A stretch of DNA of 64,000 nucleotides from Todiramphus chloris collaris (taxonomy: Eukaryota; Chordata; Aves; Coraciiformes; Alcedinidae). Every line of letters begins with the position of its first letter. Position 1 is the stretch's first letter. Both the position numbers and the translations under genes were made by a program. The stretch covers positions 2,675,318 to 2,739,317 of the forward strand of contig JANVCC010000152.1 of NCBI GenBank assembly GCA_025345505.1. The letters are read 5' to 3'. The notes beneath the pieces are model-generated. The model had not been told where the DNA came from, made no database searches, and was given only the letters and a program-made list of their open reading frames with translations. This document shows positions 35,701 to 48,430 of this stretch, in pieces.

Positions 35701-38440
35701 CATTTCATTACAGGGAATCCACGATAGGCAATTGTGTAATCAAGAGCCAGACGGCTTTACTCATTTATAATTAATTCAGAGTACTTTGAAAGTGAGCTTC
35801 GAAAATAGCCAAGTGCTTCCCTGTAAGGAAACCTCTTGTAATGCTTCTGCAGGGTACCGCAAGCAAAGCAGAAGTTGTTCAGCTGAAGACAAAAGGTTTT
35901 CTCTTGACATAAATGAATAAAGTGTTACCACAGGCAGTGAAGCAGAGAATATGGCCCGTCTTGAAGGAAGGCTTTCATCCAAGCACTGCAATTTTACAGC
36001 AAAAATCACCGCTCTGGACTGGTTTACACCATTTTAAGGGTAGAGAGAAGGCTTAGTACTTTATGGACTCAGATGCAGACTATTCAGTCTTCTGTTTATT
36101 GTACGTAGACAATTGCTCCCTTAGAGGAAAGTGTAATTTTTAACTCCAAAACCACAACCAGCACGTCCATCCACTCACAGCACTTGCCAGAAGAGTGGGC
36201 ATTGCAACTCAGTACAGTTGCAGAGCCCCCTGTAGAGCCCCCCACCTTCCCCAGCCACCACACTGCGAACCACGTAAACAGCAGAGCCCTGTATCCTGGT
36301 GCTGCTTGTTTGTTCAGATCCTCAGGTATTCATTAGCTGTCCTGTGCCCACACAAATAATTCAGAAAGTTAAATGCCACCTTCCATTTTGCGTAGTTACT
36401 AATTTATCTACACTTAGCTTTTCATCTGTAATTCACATTGACATTAATAGAGAGACAAATATGTGTGTAACAGAAGAGAAGCAGACTAAAATAAATGAGA
36501 AAAAATGTGGTCACCAGAAACCAATTACACATTCAAAACTACATAGAGGAAACCACCAGGGTGTTCAAATCAAGTGAGGAGGAAAATGTACCAAAAACAC
36601 ACATGGACTGGGGGAAGAAGGGGGTTCTGGGACCAAGTTGCTAGTACATACAATCAGTCTCAGCCTCACTGAAAAGAATATAAATATTTAGACATGAACA
36701 GACCTCTTAAAATACAGTTGCAGAGTCTGCTGGCACATGGACAAACATACAATAAGCCCACCAATGTGGAGACACAAATCAGGTAAATCAGACATGAAAT
36801 TGGCAGACAACATGGACAAGATGCATTTCATAAAGGCAAAAATGTGTTCACCACCAAATACGATGGTGAATTTTCCAAGACAATCTGAAGCTGCACTGTA
36901 AAAGAAATAAACATTAAATATTTAAGGCTGTTCACCTAAATGCTATCACTTGGAGCACATGGTGGCTTTTTCCTCCACCAGCCTTCTTCTCACTACAATA
37001 AAAAAATGAAAGCTTTAAAGAGAAACAGTTCAACAGTCTTACTACTCTGAAAGCTGAACATCTTCCCAGGTGGCTCTGAAAGAGTTAACTGCTTCAGAGC
37101 TCAGATATTCTCCTTCCCATGTCTCATGATAAGTACTAGAAGATTTATGTGCAATGAATTTCCAATTACTGATCTGCACCAGCTGGGCTGTCAATCAGAC
37201 TGCCTATACAGTGCATGTCTTCACCTCCCTATGTTCTCCTTGAACGTAAAGGCTCCTTCTCCCCCCACGAGCACACACAAAAGCATGTGATTTCCACATT
37301 CCTATCAACTGGAGTAAGTTAAATGTTGCTTTGGACTTCCCTTGCTCCTCCAGTCTGAGGCAGACATTATTTTCTCACTATGGTGTCCATGAGAACAATT
37401 CCAGTGATGACTCTGAGAAACTAAAGAGTATTTTATAAGCAGAGTGTCATTTCCACCAAGGCTTTTCCCATTAGAAGTCACTGGCAGGGAATGAGGGTAT
37501 GAGGGAAATCTGGGAGGGAAGCCCTAGGATCAGGACATAATAGTCTCCTACACTGGTACACAAGGTACAGATACAAGGATTAAAGAGAAGAAAAAACTCA
37601 TTGCCCTATGGAAGTACTTAATTATGATTTTGCCCAGGTAAAAAAATGCAAACTTATCAGACAACTAGATATGGTAACTTCAGGATCTCCAAAAAGGTCC
37701 TCAGATTCACCTAAAAGGTATTAGCTCCCAATAAATACTGAATTCCTTCATAAGCGTCTCATAGGTCTACCTCAGTGTACGTGAAGAGTTCCTGGAAGCA
37801 TGTGTCCTGCTCAGGGTCATCATCCACCCCATTTTAGTGGATTATCATTTATTTCTTTAATACTTGGACTTGCTCTTAGCACCACCACACATCCTTTACT
37901 TCATTTTGCAGCCACGTGACTACAGGAAATGCTGAATCGATAAACCTTTGCGGAGCAACACTAAGCAATATAACCAGTGATTAAATCTTGTTTTCAGTGT
38001 AGATTTCAGCCTGAAGAAACATAATTAGAAAAAAAAAAAAAAAACTAACCACAAAGCTCAGAAAAATATTTTCCTCCTGTTTTCTAAGATTTCACTAAGC
38101 CATATCCCTGACATTAAAAAAAAAACACAGACATGGCATCATCCTTGAGACTGCCTGTTACAACACGATGTTACCCCAGGCTGTTGTTTTTGCACCTGCA
38201 TTTCACTTCCTAACCTAGGTTACAGAGAAGATGATTCTTGAACGGTTAATTATCAGCTATGTAAACAGCAATTCCCTGCTATGTATCAGAGTGAATGTGG
38301 TTTACTGCAAAGGTTGAGCAACCTGCAAAGGGCAGGGCTTTCAGATACGGCACCAAGACAGATCCTCTTGCAGGACCTGTAAGTTTTTTTCTTTCTGTAG
38401 AGGCCTTACCAGAGCTCTCTGGAAATTTTCATCCAGGCTC
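29761..38440 (-). other. FAT3: FAT3 5' intron, segment 7: no gene seen
   Basis: Nearly 9 kb with no recognised interspersed repeat and no frame longer than about 110 codons. It holds a perfect 17-bp tandem duplication (31867-31900) and a 15-A run at 38030-38044. The long repeat-free stretch is typical of a bird intron. Confidence 0.6.
31867..31900. repeat. Perfect 17-bp tandem duplication
   Basis: ATATGATGTCCCTCCAG occurs twice head to tail with no mismatch, so the duplication is recent or an assembly artefact. Confidence 0.97.
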
Positions 38441-38447
38441 AACTGCC

Positions 38448-38640
38448 TATAAATAGAGAGCTGCAGCCCCCGGGGGCTGTGTGGCTCTGTGCTGCTGGTG
38501 TGCTCCGAGTTGCTAAGGAGATGGCAGAGCAAAGGCTTGCAAACCGCGTGGGGGAACCGAGAGGAAAGCGGCACCGCTCTGGGGTTCGGCCGAGAGCCAG
38601 GGGGGTATCCTCCTGTGGGTATCCTCTGGATCAGAAGATA
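38448..38640 (+). promoter_or_regulatory. TATA-box promoter-like block antisense to FAT3
   Basis: A consensus TATAAATAG (38448-38456) is followed at the expected start-site distance by the perfect palindrome CAGCCCCCGGGGGCTG (38464-38479), then a small CpG cluster (about nine CpG between 38505 and 38605). An ATG in strong context (38521, -3 G, +4 G) opens a 119-codon frame to 38880. The frame's product is basic (RGKRHRSGVRPRARG, then a lysine run from a poly-A tract) and unlike any protein I know, so a non-coding transcript is more likely than a gene. The motif set could also be accidental. Confidence 0.35.
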
Positions 38641-38668
38641 AAAAGAAAAAAAAAAAAAAAAAGAAAAA
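38641..38668. repeat. A-rich tract
   Basis: A run of A with single G interruptions. Confidence 0.85.
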
Positions 38669-40804
38669 ATAGAATGGAGATTCCCTCTCAGCGTGACAGA
38701 GGCCAGAAACTGGGAATGTCAGGCATTCCCATAGACAGACTCCTGAGTAATTATTATAAACTGTCTGGGTTCTTGCTGCATCCCTGTTTTCCTGAATCCA
38801 GACCTGGGATCTTTATCTCAGGGGAAAGCAATTGTATCTTATATTATACAGCAGCATCCAAAGAGAAAAGGAATTTTTGAATCCTTTTATTCATTTCTAC
38901 GTTGACTTGTAAACAAGACTGATATGCACAAAATCAAGCTTTGAACTGTATCACTGGAACAATCTACTTAAAGGAACTGAGACTGGGATGACCCCTCATA
39001 TACAGTCTTTTTCAGATCTGAACCAATTGATTTACCTTGGGCTAGAGGATGCCTGAATGGAGATGGAGTCTGGCTCAAGACACAGGAGCACAAGAAGGGT
39101 CATCCTTAATTAAGGTTGTATGTAGATACTACTGTCCATTTCTGCTGATAAAATTACATCTCTAAATAAGAGATGACTCGCATCGCTGTGATGTTAGCAA
39201 ACATAAGAGAGACTGAGTGCACACCCTGAAAAGCAGAGGTTTTACATTTCCAGCATGAATGGAGATACAATTTTACAGGCATATACATAAGGCTTAAAGT
39301 CTATGCAGAAGCAACTTTGTAATTGCTCCTGGTGGACTGGGAAACTGCCTGAAGATAAAGCTAACTCTAAGAAAAAATCCAGAGTCATTTCTAAGAACAA
39401 AACCCTCAGGAAAACAACAACAAAAAAAAAACCCACAACTTGTACGAATTCTTCAAAAGAAATGGGCAAATACAAAAAGAGCCAAGGTTGCTCCTGCAAA
39501 CACAGCAGAAACATTCCATGGTGTTAGTCATGGTTTATCACACAGATCATTTGGTTGGTTGTGATAGAAAATTAAATGCTTTTATTTTCCAAGACTCATC
39601 CATAGCTAAAATGCTATATCCTAGCAGAACAAAGGCAGTATCTCTTGCCAACAGTGTGTAAGCTCATCTCTCACTGAAAAAACAAAGACTTAGCAGAAAA
39701 AGGTGTATTTTTCTCTGCGGCCACTGCTGTTCCAAGCCACAGAAATATCAAAGTGTGTCTGACAGTTGCTCATTATTAAGCAGGTAAAAGACAAAACAGA
39801 ACTTTTTTCTTTTCCCCAAGACAGCACTGAAACCGCATTAAGAATATTTGAAATAAAATGCACGTAGAGCAACCGAATGATTTGAACTTTTACTGTCTTC
39901 CATCTTTTACAGACACTAATGCTAGTAACAGTAACTCACTAGCGACAAATTGACGGAGAGCGAAAGAACATGCGATCAAGGCTTATTTCCCAGTGTATGT
40001 ATTTCTTAATATAGAAGAGTGTATGATAGATCCGCCACCATCTGATCTTGATTGTTGCAAAACCAGTCATGCTGCCTTCATCTGCCAAAAGAGTTTGAGA
40101 ATTACTGGGGATATTTTTGGCAGCCTTAAGCACACAGAAGCACTGAGGCATGTTCCCAAAGGACAGCTGAAAGTTTCTTAATAATTTCCATCTATTAGAT
40201 GCCACTTTTGCACATTACCTGAGGATTGTCCAGTATGATTTTAATTTCATTAGGAATGATAAAAGTAGGGAAAGAGACTTCAGGTCTTAGTGCTCTTACT
40301 GCATTTCTCATTTTCCCCACATAAGGTTTTTTTATGACTGCCTTAAAAAACCCAGAAATCTGATCTTGTATCTACTCAATTTTATGACATAGTACATTCA
40401 CTGAAGAGATGACCTAAAAAAAAGATCTGATGAAATATTCTGTGGTCATAAATACAACCCTTAACGGGGGGGAGGAGGAAAAGAAAAAACAAAAACCATC
40501 AAAAAAAACCCAAGAAAACAACAAACAAAAAAACCCCAATCCCCTCCTATATATAACCAGGGGAGAAAAGAAGTAGTACAAGTTATACATGAATGTATAT
40601 ACACTAGCTTTTAAAGACATAGCTTCACATTCTCATTTCTGCAAGCAAACAAAATTATTTCTACCCTGACTCGCTACTAAAAAAATCTTATTTTTTCAGG
40701 AAATTACAAGCACGACTGAAGCAATATAATTTTACAAAAGTTCAAATACAAATTACTCTTATGAGGAATATTATTATGGCCAAGCGGCGATGGGCACAAA
40801 TCGA
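38669..40804 (-). other. FAT3: FAT3 5' intron, segment 8: no gene seen
   Basis: A-rich low-complexity patches at 39412-39435 and 40467-40540; nothing else recognised. Confidence 0.6.
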
Positions 40805-41050
40805 AATACAGGAAATACTTTTTAAACACTTAAGAAACCCCACAGGCACTTTTCCATAGTGAGGATGTTCAGACACTGGTACAGGTTGCCCAGGGAGGTT
40901 ATGGAGTCTTCACCCTTGCAGATATTCAAAGCACAACTAGACATGAACCTGAGAAGCCTGCTGCTGCTGACTCTGCTCTGAACGGAAGCTTGGACTAGAC
41001 AGTCTCCAGAGGTGCCCTCCCACCTCAGCCGTTCTCTGATTCTCTGACTA
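40805..41050 (+). mobile_element. CR1 LINE, 3' end of ORF2 plus 3' UTR
   Basis: The block GACACTGGTACAGGTTGCCC, AGGGAGGTTATGGAGTC, GATATTCAAAGCACAACTAG and TTGGACTAGACAGTCTCCAG, then TTCTCTGATTCTCTGAC, is the classic avian CR1 3' region with octamer-like tail. It includes the end of the reverse-transcriptase frame (RLPREVMESS-type residues) in degenerate form. It is 5'-truncated and moderately diverged. Confidence 0.93.
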
Positions 41051-44000
41051 TTCAGCACAAAGATTCAAATTTACCAGTTGTATTAAGGTAGAATACCAAA
41101 TTTAAACTAATTTCAGCTCCACAAATAAAGAATCTGGGTTTGGAAACTTAGGTCGTAAACCTGATAGTAAATTACCATTTAAAATGAACAGAAGTCTTAA
41201 GTGATCATATTGCATATTTGCTAGCCAATAGAAGCATACATCCAAAAGAAAAACACCATTTATTTTTACATACCTCACATTTCCAACACATGAAGTGCTG
41301 TGCCAAGAAAGTCTCCGTTTTCCAAAGGAACAGGTTTACAACATGAATTCTGAATTTCTCTCTGCACATTGCTATAATAGTTGCTGATGGCTATGACCCC
41401 TATTCCTGTCAATCTTTATTTCCATATGCCATCTGATTGACTGTCACACTTTCACTATTTCCCTTTCTATTTCCTCCATTCCCCGAGCTTTAAGCCCATG
41501 TGAAGTTATTAAAAAAGAATACAACAATAAAGCAAATAAACCATGCAACCCTTTGCAAGTGTAGGAGAGCTGGCTATGGAAGCCTCTTCAACTTCCAGCC
41601 AAGTCTGAAAATGCCTTTCACATCACTCAGTGATGCTTGGTCCAGCACTGACTATGCAATTCTGCAGTTATTACTTAGCCATCACTGCTAATGAAGAAGG
41701 GAGTTGGAGCTAAGTGACAACAGCAGTTTTGCCATCAGTGTCACCCATTCAGCACAGTTAGATTCACAACTCTCTTGGACAGGTCTAAGAGGTACAGGAA
41801 AAGCTGCAGGAACTCAGCCTCTGCTATGAGCGCAGGGTTGGAGCATGGACAGGCAACCAGGATTTGAAAAGCTCTGAGCTAAGCTGAACAGCAACAGCTG
41901 AACAAGCAATATCGAGATGCACACAAATCTGGAAGATAAGAGTGAGCACAGCAAACACAATGGTGCAAGTCACTAGAGCGCAGTGTTAGAGAAGGCAAGT
42001 ATTTGAGGGCCGGAAAAATCATAATCAGATGAAGCCAAGTATTTCTACAATGCCAGACAAAGAAACCTTTCAGGCATCACACAGTTTTCCTTTGATATAC
42101 AGACATTAAAAATAATTAAAAATGGGGGGCAGGGGGGGAAAGAGTCAAGTCAAAATATATTCAAGATAATAACGTCCTCGCATACATTGTACAAAGTCCT
42201 TCAACATTCACTGTGCTGGTTTACTCTGCGCATTTTCTCTCCGCCAGGCTACCGGGAGAGTAGGAAAACATGGCCAGACTCAATGCGACTTTCAGTTTTG
42301 CATGCGTTAGCACTGTTGCAGCATCCAAACTGACAAGATGTAAGGGGTTTATTCCTCTGCTGAAGCAAAACCTTTCACTGAGTTAAAACTGAACAAAATT
42401 TCCATAAATGCATGGATCCATACAAGCGTGTTCAATAAGAAGTCCACGTTGAGAACCCTGGACTCCTCCTGAGCATTTGCTGCCATCTCCCAAAGACGTT
42501 CAAGGCCTCATTGCTGCTCTGCCAAAGGCAGGGGAAAACTGGGTGCAGCAAATACCACTTTGCTGAATGTGGGCTCACAGAGCTTTCAGAAGCTTATTGC
42601 TGTGAGCACAAAGAGTTAAACACCACAAGGCATTGCTCTGTTCTCACACATCAGTGAAAACCCAGCAGCAGCTCTACCCAGAGCAATGCTGCAAAATAAA
42701 CATGAAGTTGAATCAGACCCGTAAGAGAACAGTGAGCTAGACATAGATATGGATTTTCTAAGGTGAACCCCTTTTGTACCAATGCAACCTCTGAATATCA
42801 TCGTTTAACCTTCAGGATTTAGGTTCGATTTCAGGCTAACAACAGCCATTTGGATCAGCTGCACAAAGTTAATCGGCAGAGCTCCCAGGTATGGAAAAGG
42901 GATGGCAGAATCCACCTGAAACATTTTGCCAAAGCACCACAGAGCTGAAAAATAAAATTATTGTCAGCAGAGCGGGAACAACATTAGTTACACTCTTAGT
43001 GATAACATCAAATGAGCCATTTGCCACCTAAAGTTGATGCAGGCTAAGAAATTAAACGAAAACTTACAGGCACACTTTTCCTTATCTGGGGTGACAGTGA
43101 CACTATTTAAGCTACAAATAAAACTCTTAAAATTTCCCATGGTATTATCACTGCCCATCTGCAGTCTCCACAGGGTTAAAGTTGGAAAGTCCAACTCTGC
43201 TTCTCAGATTGGAGTTTTCTGCCACTGTGACCAGCTGTTAGAGCTTAGGCATATCATCAGGAATCCAGTGACACAGCAAAGGTCTGAATGCAGACATACA
43301 TTTCTGACTCCCAGTAAGCAGAAAGCAGACCAAAAAATTATGCCCATGACTAACAAGTCCCATCATGCCTCCTAAGCCTCTTCAGTATAAACTGATTTGA
43401 GAATATAACAGTGGTCGAAAGCATTACCTTCTTATTTTTTTAACGTCAAAGTAGGCTTTTTCTTTTCTTTTTTTTTTTTAGTTTAAAAAATAAAAGATAT
43501 GCATCTGAGATGGAGACACAGCCATGTGCAAACCAGCTCAATCCTGCCCTGAACCTTGCAAACACAACTAATGTTGCTTCCTGCATTGCTGTAAGGTCAG
43601 CGAGAAGTCAGAATTCAATCACTACTGCGAACAGCAGCACATTTTACTCTCCAAAATAGCTGCTAGTCTGGGGCAAAAGGCACGGTTCCGTCACCCGGGT
43701 CTGCAAAGCCAGCTCCCCTCCATGCACAAGGGCTGTGGTGGAGCTCCTCCATCCATGGGGCTCCTGAGACGTGTGATGTAAAAGCAAGGGAAGAAAACTG
43801 ATGGTCCATGGAAAACTGAATAAAAATTATTATCTAGGAATTAATATCTAGCAACAGGCAGAGATTTTCTCAATTTTTCTTCGCTTTAACTTTAAAAACA
43901 CTGCCAAGAGAAGGAAGGGGAACAAGTCGGATGAGCTAGCGAGTGTGACAGCAATACTGGAAGGCACAAACAGGGAAGCTGAAAGCCCAAACGATGCACC

Positions 44001-44892
44001 AGGGCACAGCCCAGGCAGGGCCACGGCAGTGGGTCATGGTCCCAGACACTGGCCACGCTGTGGCACAGAGGGACACCTTATAGGAGCTGACAATGTTTCC
44101 TCACAGAGCTGGGCCAGGCTGCCCCACAACTGACAAACAAAATTGGGTTTTGAGTGTGAAAAGTGGGTCACGGCTATATAGAGGAGGACAAACCCAGTGC
44201 AATGGCAGCGCACAGCAAGCAACTGGCAGGGACCCTGAGGCCTTTATTAGTGGTGCTATTATGCAAATTTGGCAGCACCCATCAGCCTGTCAGCCCTGTA
44301 GAAGTGTACTACCCTAGGAGAATGTCACTAAATGCCCCTTCCCCAGCCTACATTTATTAATGCTCTTGTCACCTTGTGAAGGCCACGATCTTCCTTTCCC
44401 AGCCATGCCCTTCCCATCCTGGCTCCCTTCCCACCCCATACTGCCTTGGTCTGTGCCCCACCACCACCAGCAGCACTCATGGATGATGTTCTCCAGGTCC
44501 ATTTTCAAACCCTCACCCCCAAACATCACTGGCACAGAGCAGAGGGGCAACTTAGGATGGGGGACACGGGGATCGGTTGGCTTGGTTCCCACCACCCCTG
44601 CCCTGTGCTTTGCCTCTTGCAAAGCCAAAGGATGGGAGGCCATGAGCATGGGCACACTGATAATCCTGGAGTCGCTCTTAAGCAGCCAGACTTTCCCCCA
44701 AAGGCTGAAGTCCGCAGATGCATCTGACTTCTAGGGAAGGAGCACAAGCAGAGTCCTGCAAGAAACAGTCCCTCCTTACTGGGACACATGCCAGGAAGGA
44801 CACAAGCCCTGCAGTGATCACAAGCAGCACTGTGCATGGCAGCCTTGGCCAAACTGTGCACCCTCCCAGTCGTCCCCTTTTGTTATCATTAT
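41051..44892 (-). other. FAT3: FAT3 5' intron, segment 9: no gene seen
   Basis: A T-rich run lies at 43452-43479. The stretch 43940-44890 is GC-richer and has overlapping chance frames of 60-124 codons on both strands, none recognisable. Confidence 0.6.
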
Positions 44893-44926
44893 AATCTGGA
44901 TTAAAAAAAAAAAAAAAAAATCTGGA
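44893..44926. repeat. Poly-A tract flanked by an 8-bp direct repeat
   Basis: Eighteen A (44903-44920) lie between two copies of AATCTGGA (44893-44900 and 44919-44926). This looks like a target-site duplication around a bare poly-A tail, with almost no insert body. Confidence 0.8.
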
Positions 44927-47829
44927 CTTTTTAAACAGTGCTTAAATGATTCTCTACCCCAAAGAATTAAATTACCATTTATAGCCTATTCTTCCTATTA
45001 AAAATTTATCAATTTATTCATCACTTCTAGGACTGAGACCTTTCATTTGTTTTACAATGAAGAAACCTTTGATCTGCAATTCTCCAAGGCTACCATTTTT
45101 TATTCTTTAGTTCTTCTCATTAAAAATAAAATACCTCTATTCTCCAAAATGCCTTGATGGCACTCTCAAAATGCCCATTTTAACAATGAGAAAGTTGGTT
45201 TTTTTTTATCCTTACCTTGTGATAGACACTTCGGAAGTATAAAAGGCACTTTTTTTTTTTTTTTTTAAATCATAAAAGTACTGTACTGCAAAAAAATTAT
45301 GTTTTACATCCAAGAATCACTGGCTGGAAGACTGCAACCAGGTAGTATTTACAATGTGAGTCAGAAGAATGCCTTTCTCCCAAAGACACAGAAGTAACTA
45401 GCAAAAATAAGTTTTACAAAATTTCTTCACCTTGCCTGATGAATTAGGCTAACCTGAAATGAGTTTGCCCTGGGACACCCCAGCCCTGTCAGCCTGCCTC
45501 CAAGGGGCAACTCCTAAACAGAGCCCTAGCCAGAGTATGCGTTAAGACTCAGAAGTACAACCTGCAGAAAAACATTTGGAAACCATAATTTGGCATTTTT
45601 CTTCCTTGTACATCCTGTTCTCCACAGCTGGACACACAAAAGACCCCTCTCATCAAAACAATCTTTAGCACTTGGGTGTGACTACAACTACAGAAAGCAG
45701 ATTTCCCCCTACCCAAGCTGCTAAACGTGTGTTTCACATCAGTGGAGTCAGGCTGCTCCTACCAAGAGCAGGACAAAATTGGTCAAAGTCAATTCGCCTT
45801 ACGGTACTCCTGGTGCAACTCACATTTCAACTACTCCAAGGACCATACACTTCTGTGTTAGTTTACTTAATAACATTATCCCCGTTTGAAGTTATTAGAG
45901 GCACACAGGCTACCAATCAATAAAAAAAGGACCAAGGGCCATTTGCTCAACCTCAGGTTGTGTGACATAGCCTGGCCGCGTCCAACTACATAATATTTAG
46001 GCCCCGTATGAGGTGATATAACTACTATCTGTTTGGCTCTTGGGTTTCAGACCAAAACTCTAAAATGGCCCAAGAGTTTTATCATCATCATCACTTGTCA
46101 GAGAGGCACCTTCATGATCTAGAGAAGGCTGCAGGAGAGCCCTATGGTGCAAAGTCACCTTTGGCACCCCACCACCTTTGTGATGCAGAGAAGCACTAGC
46201 AGCTGTAGGCCAGGTAGCAGGTTAATGTGTCTTTAAGCTTTTTCTCCTTATGTACAAGTAGAGATGCTGCAATAAGGGTCACACGTTGCTGCTGATCCAG
46301 CCTAAGGCCAGCGTGCCTGGCGCCAAGCTACTTATTCCCTGGCACAAGAGCATTTTGTGGACTTGTTCTAGTCCATCACACACAGTTCTACGTTATTCCT
46401 CATTGCATTACAGAGGCCTTGCAGAGCTTCCACCACACAAAGTTTCTAAAATGAGATTTTTTTTCAGTAGATCTAGTCAAAAATTTTCTTTCAAAAACAT
46501 CTTTTCAGGAAAAACTGGATTTTTATGCCAAATACACACCTTCCCACATTTGCTATCCACAGAAACTCTGATGTCTGTCAGGGAGAGCAGTGCTTGAAAA
46601 GCAAAATCTGCTGTTTGCTGTTTGATTTTTAATGTAAAAACATCTTCTATACAATGAAATCCTATTTTCTGCACACCTCTGTTGCAGATAGCTGAAGAAC
46701 GATCTCAAGTTAAATTCACAACAGAGACCAAACCCCATTCCAAACCTGAGTTCAGCTCAGATGTAATGCTGAATCAAGCCACACAGTCATCTTCTGAGAG
46801 GTCAAGGAAAAAAAGAAACCTAAATCACCTAATTCCTAACACTTAGATGCAGCAACATCAAAGCAGAACGACCAGCTAACTTGGTAGAGAAAAAATAATA
46901 TACTCCACTACCAAAGCAGAGTATATCAGAGGATCAAAAATCACTTAGTGTCCAAGTCTCTCTTCAGTGCCACATAAACCCTCCAGCTGCTGCAGGGAAA
47001 AGAAAAGTTAATTTTTGACAGCAGACACATTTGTGTAGGAGCCTCAGCTACGACCACAGGAAACTGCCTGTTCCCTCCTGCCCATCACAACAATGACAGC
47101 TACCTGCATCATGAGGGAGCAGAGGAGGAGCCGAGCCAGTAGGAAACACCAAAATCCAGAAAACCACGCCATAAACCAGCAGGTTGATAAGCTCAGCTAA
47201 TTACATTTGCTTTACCAAATACAAGATGGACCAAAAATATTTTCTGTCTTGTAAGTCACATACCTATGCCAGAATATTTCCACTCTACATAAATGGATTC
47301 CATTCAAATATTGTGAAAATGAATTCATCCCAGAAAAAAACACAACAGGCCTAACTGTATGTCACCAGATGTCACCCGGGCTATGATACAGCCACTTGAG
47401 TATGCTCTTCACCAGCATCGCATAGGAGCCGTGAATGTCTGATGAGCCTCAGGAAAACAGGCTTGCCAAGCACTTGTCAATCTCCAGCGTGTGTTATTCC
47501 TCTTCAGTAATCTAACGTCGGCATCTTGCTCGTGTGTACATAAAAGCTTGCTCGGCATGTTCAAATTGCTGTAATTCTGACAGCCTAATCATTTGGCAAA
47601 ATGCTGCCATATTAACAGATAACAGCTTGGCCTCTCTGCAACCAGGAGGCTCCTACCCTGCATCACTCATTTCAGGCAAGTGGATGGACAAGGGAGTTTC
47701 AACTCCTGCTCCTGTTGGCAGGATAATATTAATGACACTTAATGCCCACTAGTCCCAACGCAGTGCTCAAATACATCGGGGGGGGGGGCAAGGGCCTGTT
47801 TTACTTAAGCACACACACGAAGAAAACAG
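44927..47829 (-). other. FAT3: FAT3 5' intron, segment 10: no gene seen
   Basis: A T-run at 45250-45267 and an 11-G run at 47778-47788. The stretch 47400-47660 looks like unique, possibly constrained non-coding sequence. No gene recognised. Confidence 0.55.
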
Positions 47830-47876
47830 GAATTATTTACAGAGTGCTTCACAGACACTGCAAAGAACTTTATGTG
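47830..47876 (+). mobile_element. Possible short MIR 5'-part fragment
   Basis: ATTATTTACAGAGTGCTT, then CAGACACTGCAAAGAACTTT, parallels the MIR start (ATTTACTGAGTGCTT ... CAGGCACTGTGCTAAGCACTTTA, from memory) with one deletion. Under 50 bp, so weak. Confidence 0.3.
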
Positions 47877-48033
47877 ACAAAGGAAACATGTGGTCTGGGA
47901 AGGAAAAATGAATTCATCCACCCAGTTGTAGTCCAAATAACCATAATATTATTGAATTAGCGCTCTGCTTAAAATGAGTGGAGAACAGAGGCTCCCCGAG
48001 TGTGGTTTGCAGTTAACCTTTGCTCTGTGAGTC

Positions 48034-48430
48034 ACTGGAATGACTGACAGAGGTCAGGCCAAAGGTTTCCCTAGCCCAATATCCTGCCTGATAGTGGCCC
48101 ACAACAGATGCACGTGGAGGAGTAAAACCAGGCAAAATACACTGTAGTAATTCTACATGGCAATGTAGTGACTTGCAGCTCTCACATTTCAGGAAACAGA
48201 GGGGATTTCTCTATTTTTAAGAGCATTTGATGGATTTCTCTTTCATGCATTTGTACAGATGCTGTCTGTTGGCACGAAAACTCGTGGCATCCACGAAGTC
48301 CAGCAGCAGCAAACCGCACAGCTTCATTACAGATCTCTATCAGGTCATTCTAATCCTGATGCCTCAGACTTAAAACAGATGGGACAAGGAGTAAATAATC
48401 CATCACTTTCCAGCTAAGCAAGTTTTCCTT
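48034..48430 (-). mobile_element. Ancient CR1 LINE fragment, antisense, old sauropsid type
   Basis: On the plus strand the ordered blocks GGTCAGGCCAAAGG, CCTAGCCCAATATCCTGCC, GATAGTGGCCCACA, CATTTGATGGATTTCTC, GTGGCATCCACGA, CACAGCTTCATTAC and GACAAGGAGTAAATAA reproduce, in the same order, the reverse complement of a CR1 family abundant in turtles (GGTCAGACCAAAGG ... CTAGCCCAGTATCCTG ... ATTGATGGA ... GGCATCCACAACATCC ... CACAGGTTAATTAC ... GAGAAGGAGTAAATAA, from memory). Strong colinearity with high divergence means an old insertion predating modern bird CR1 families. Confidence 0.75.

Noticed and set aside
38380-38403. GTAAGT ... CTGTAG on the plus strand, resembling a tiny intron
   Set aside because: About 22 bases is far below any vertebrate intron length.
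45214-45240. Strong donor-like ACAAG/GTAAGG on the FAT3 strand
   Set aside because: No acceptor at a plausible distance; next to a poly-T/poly-A tract.
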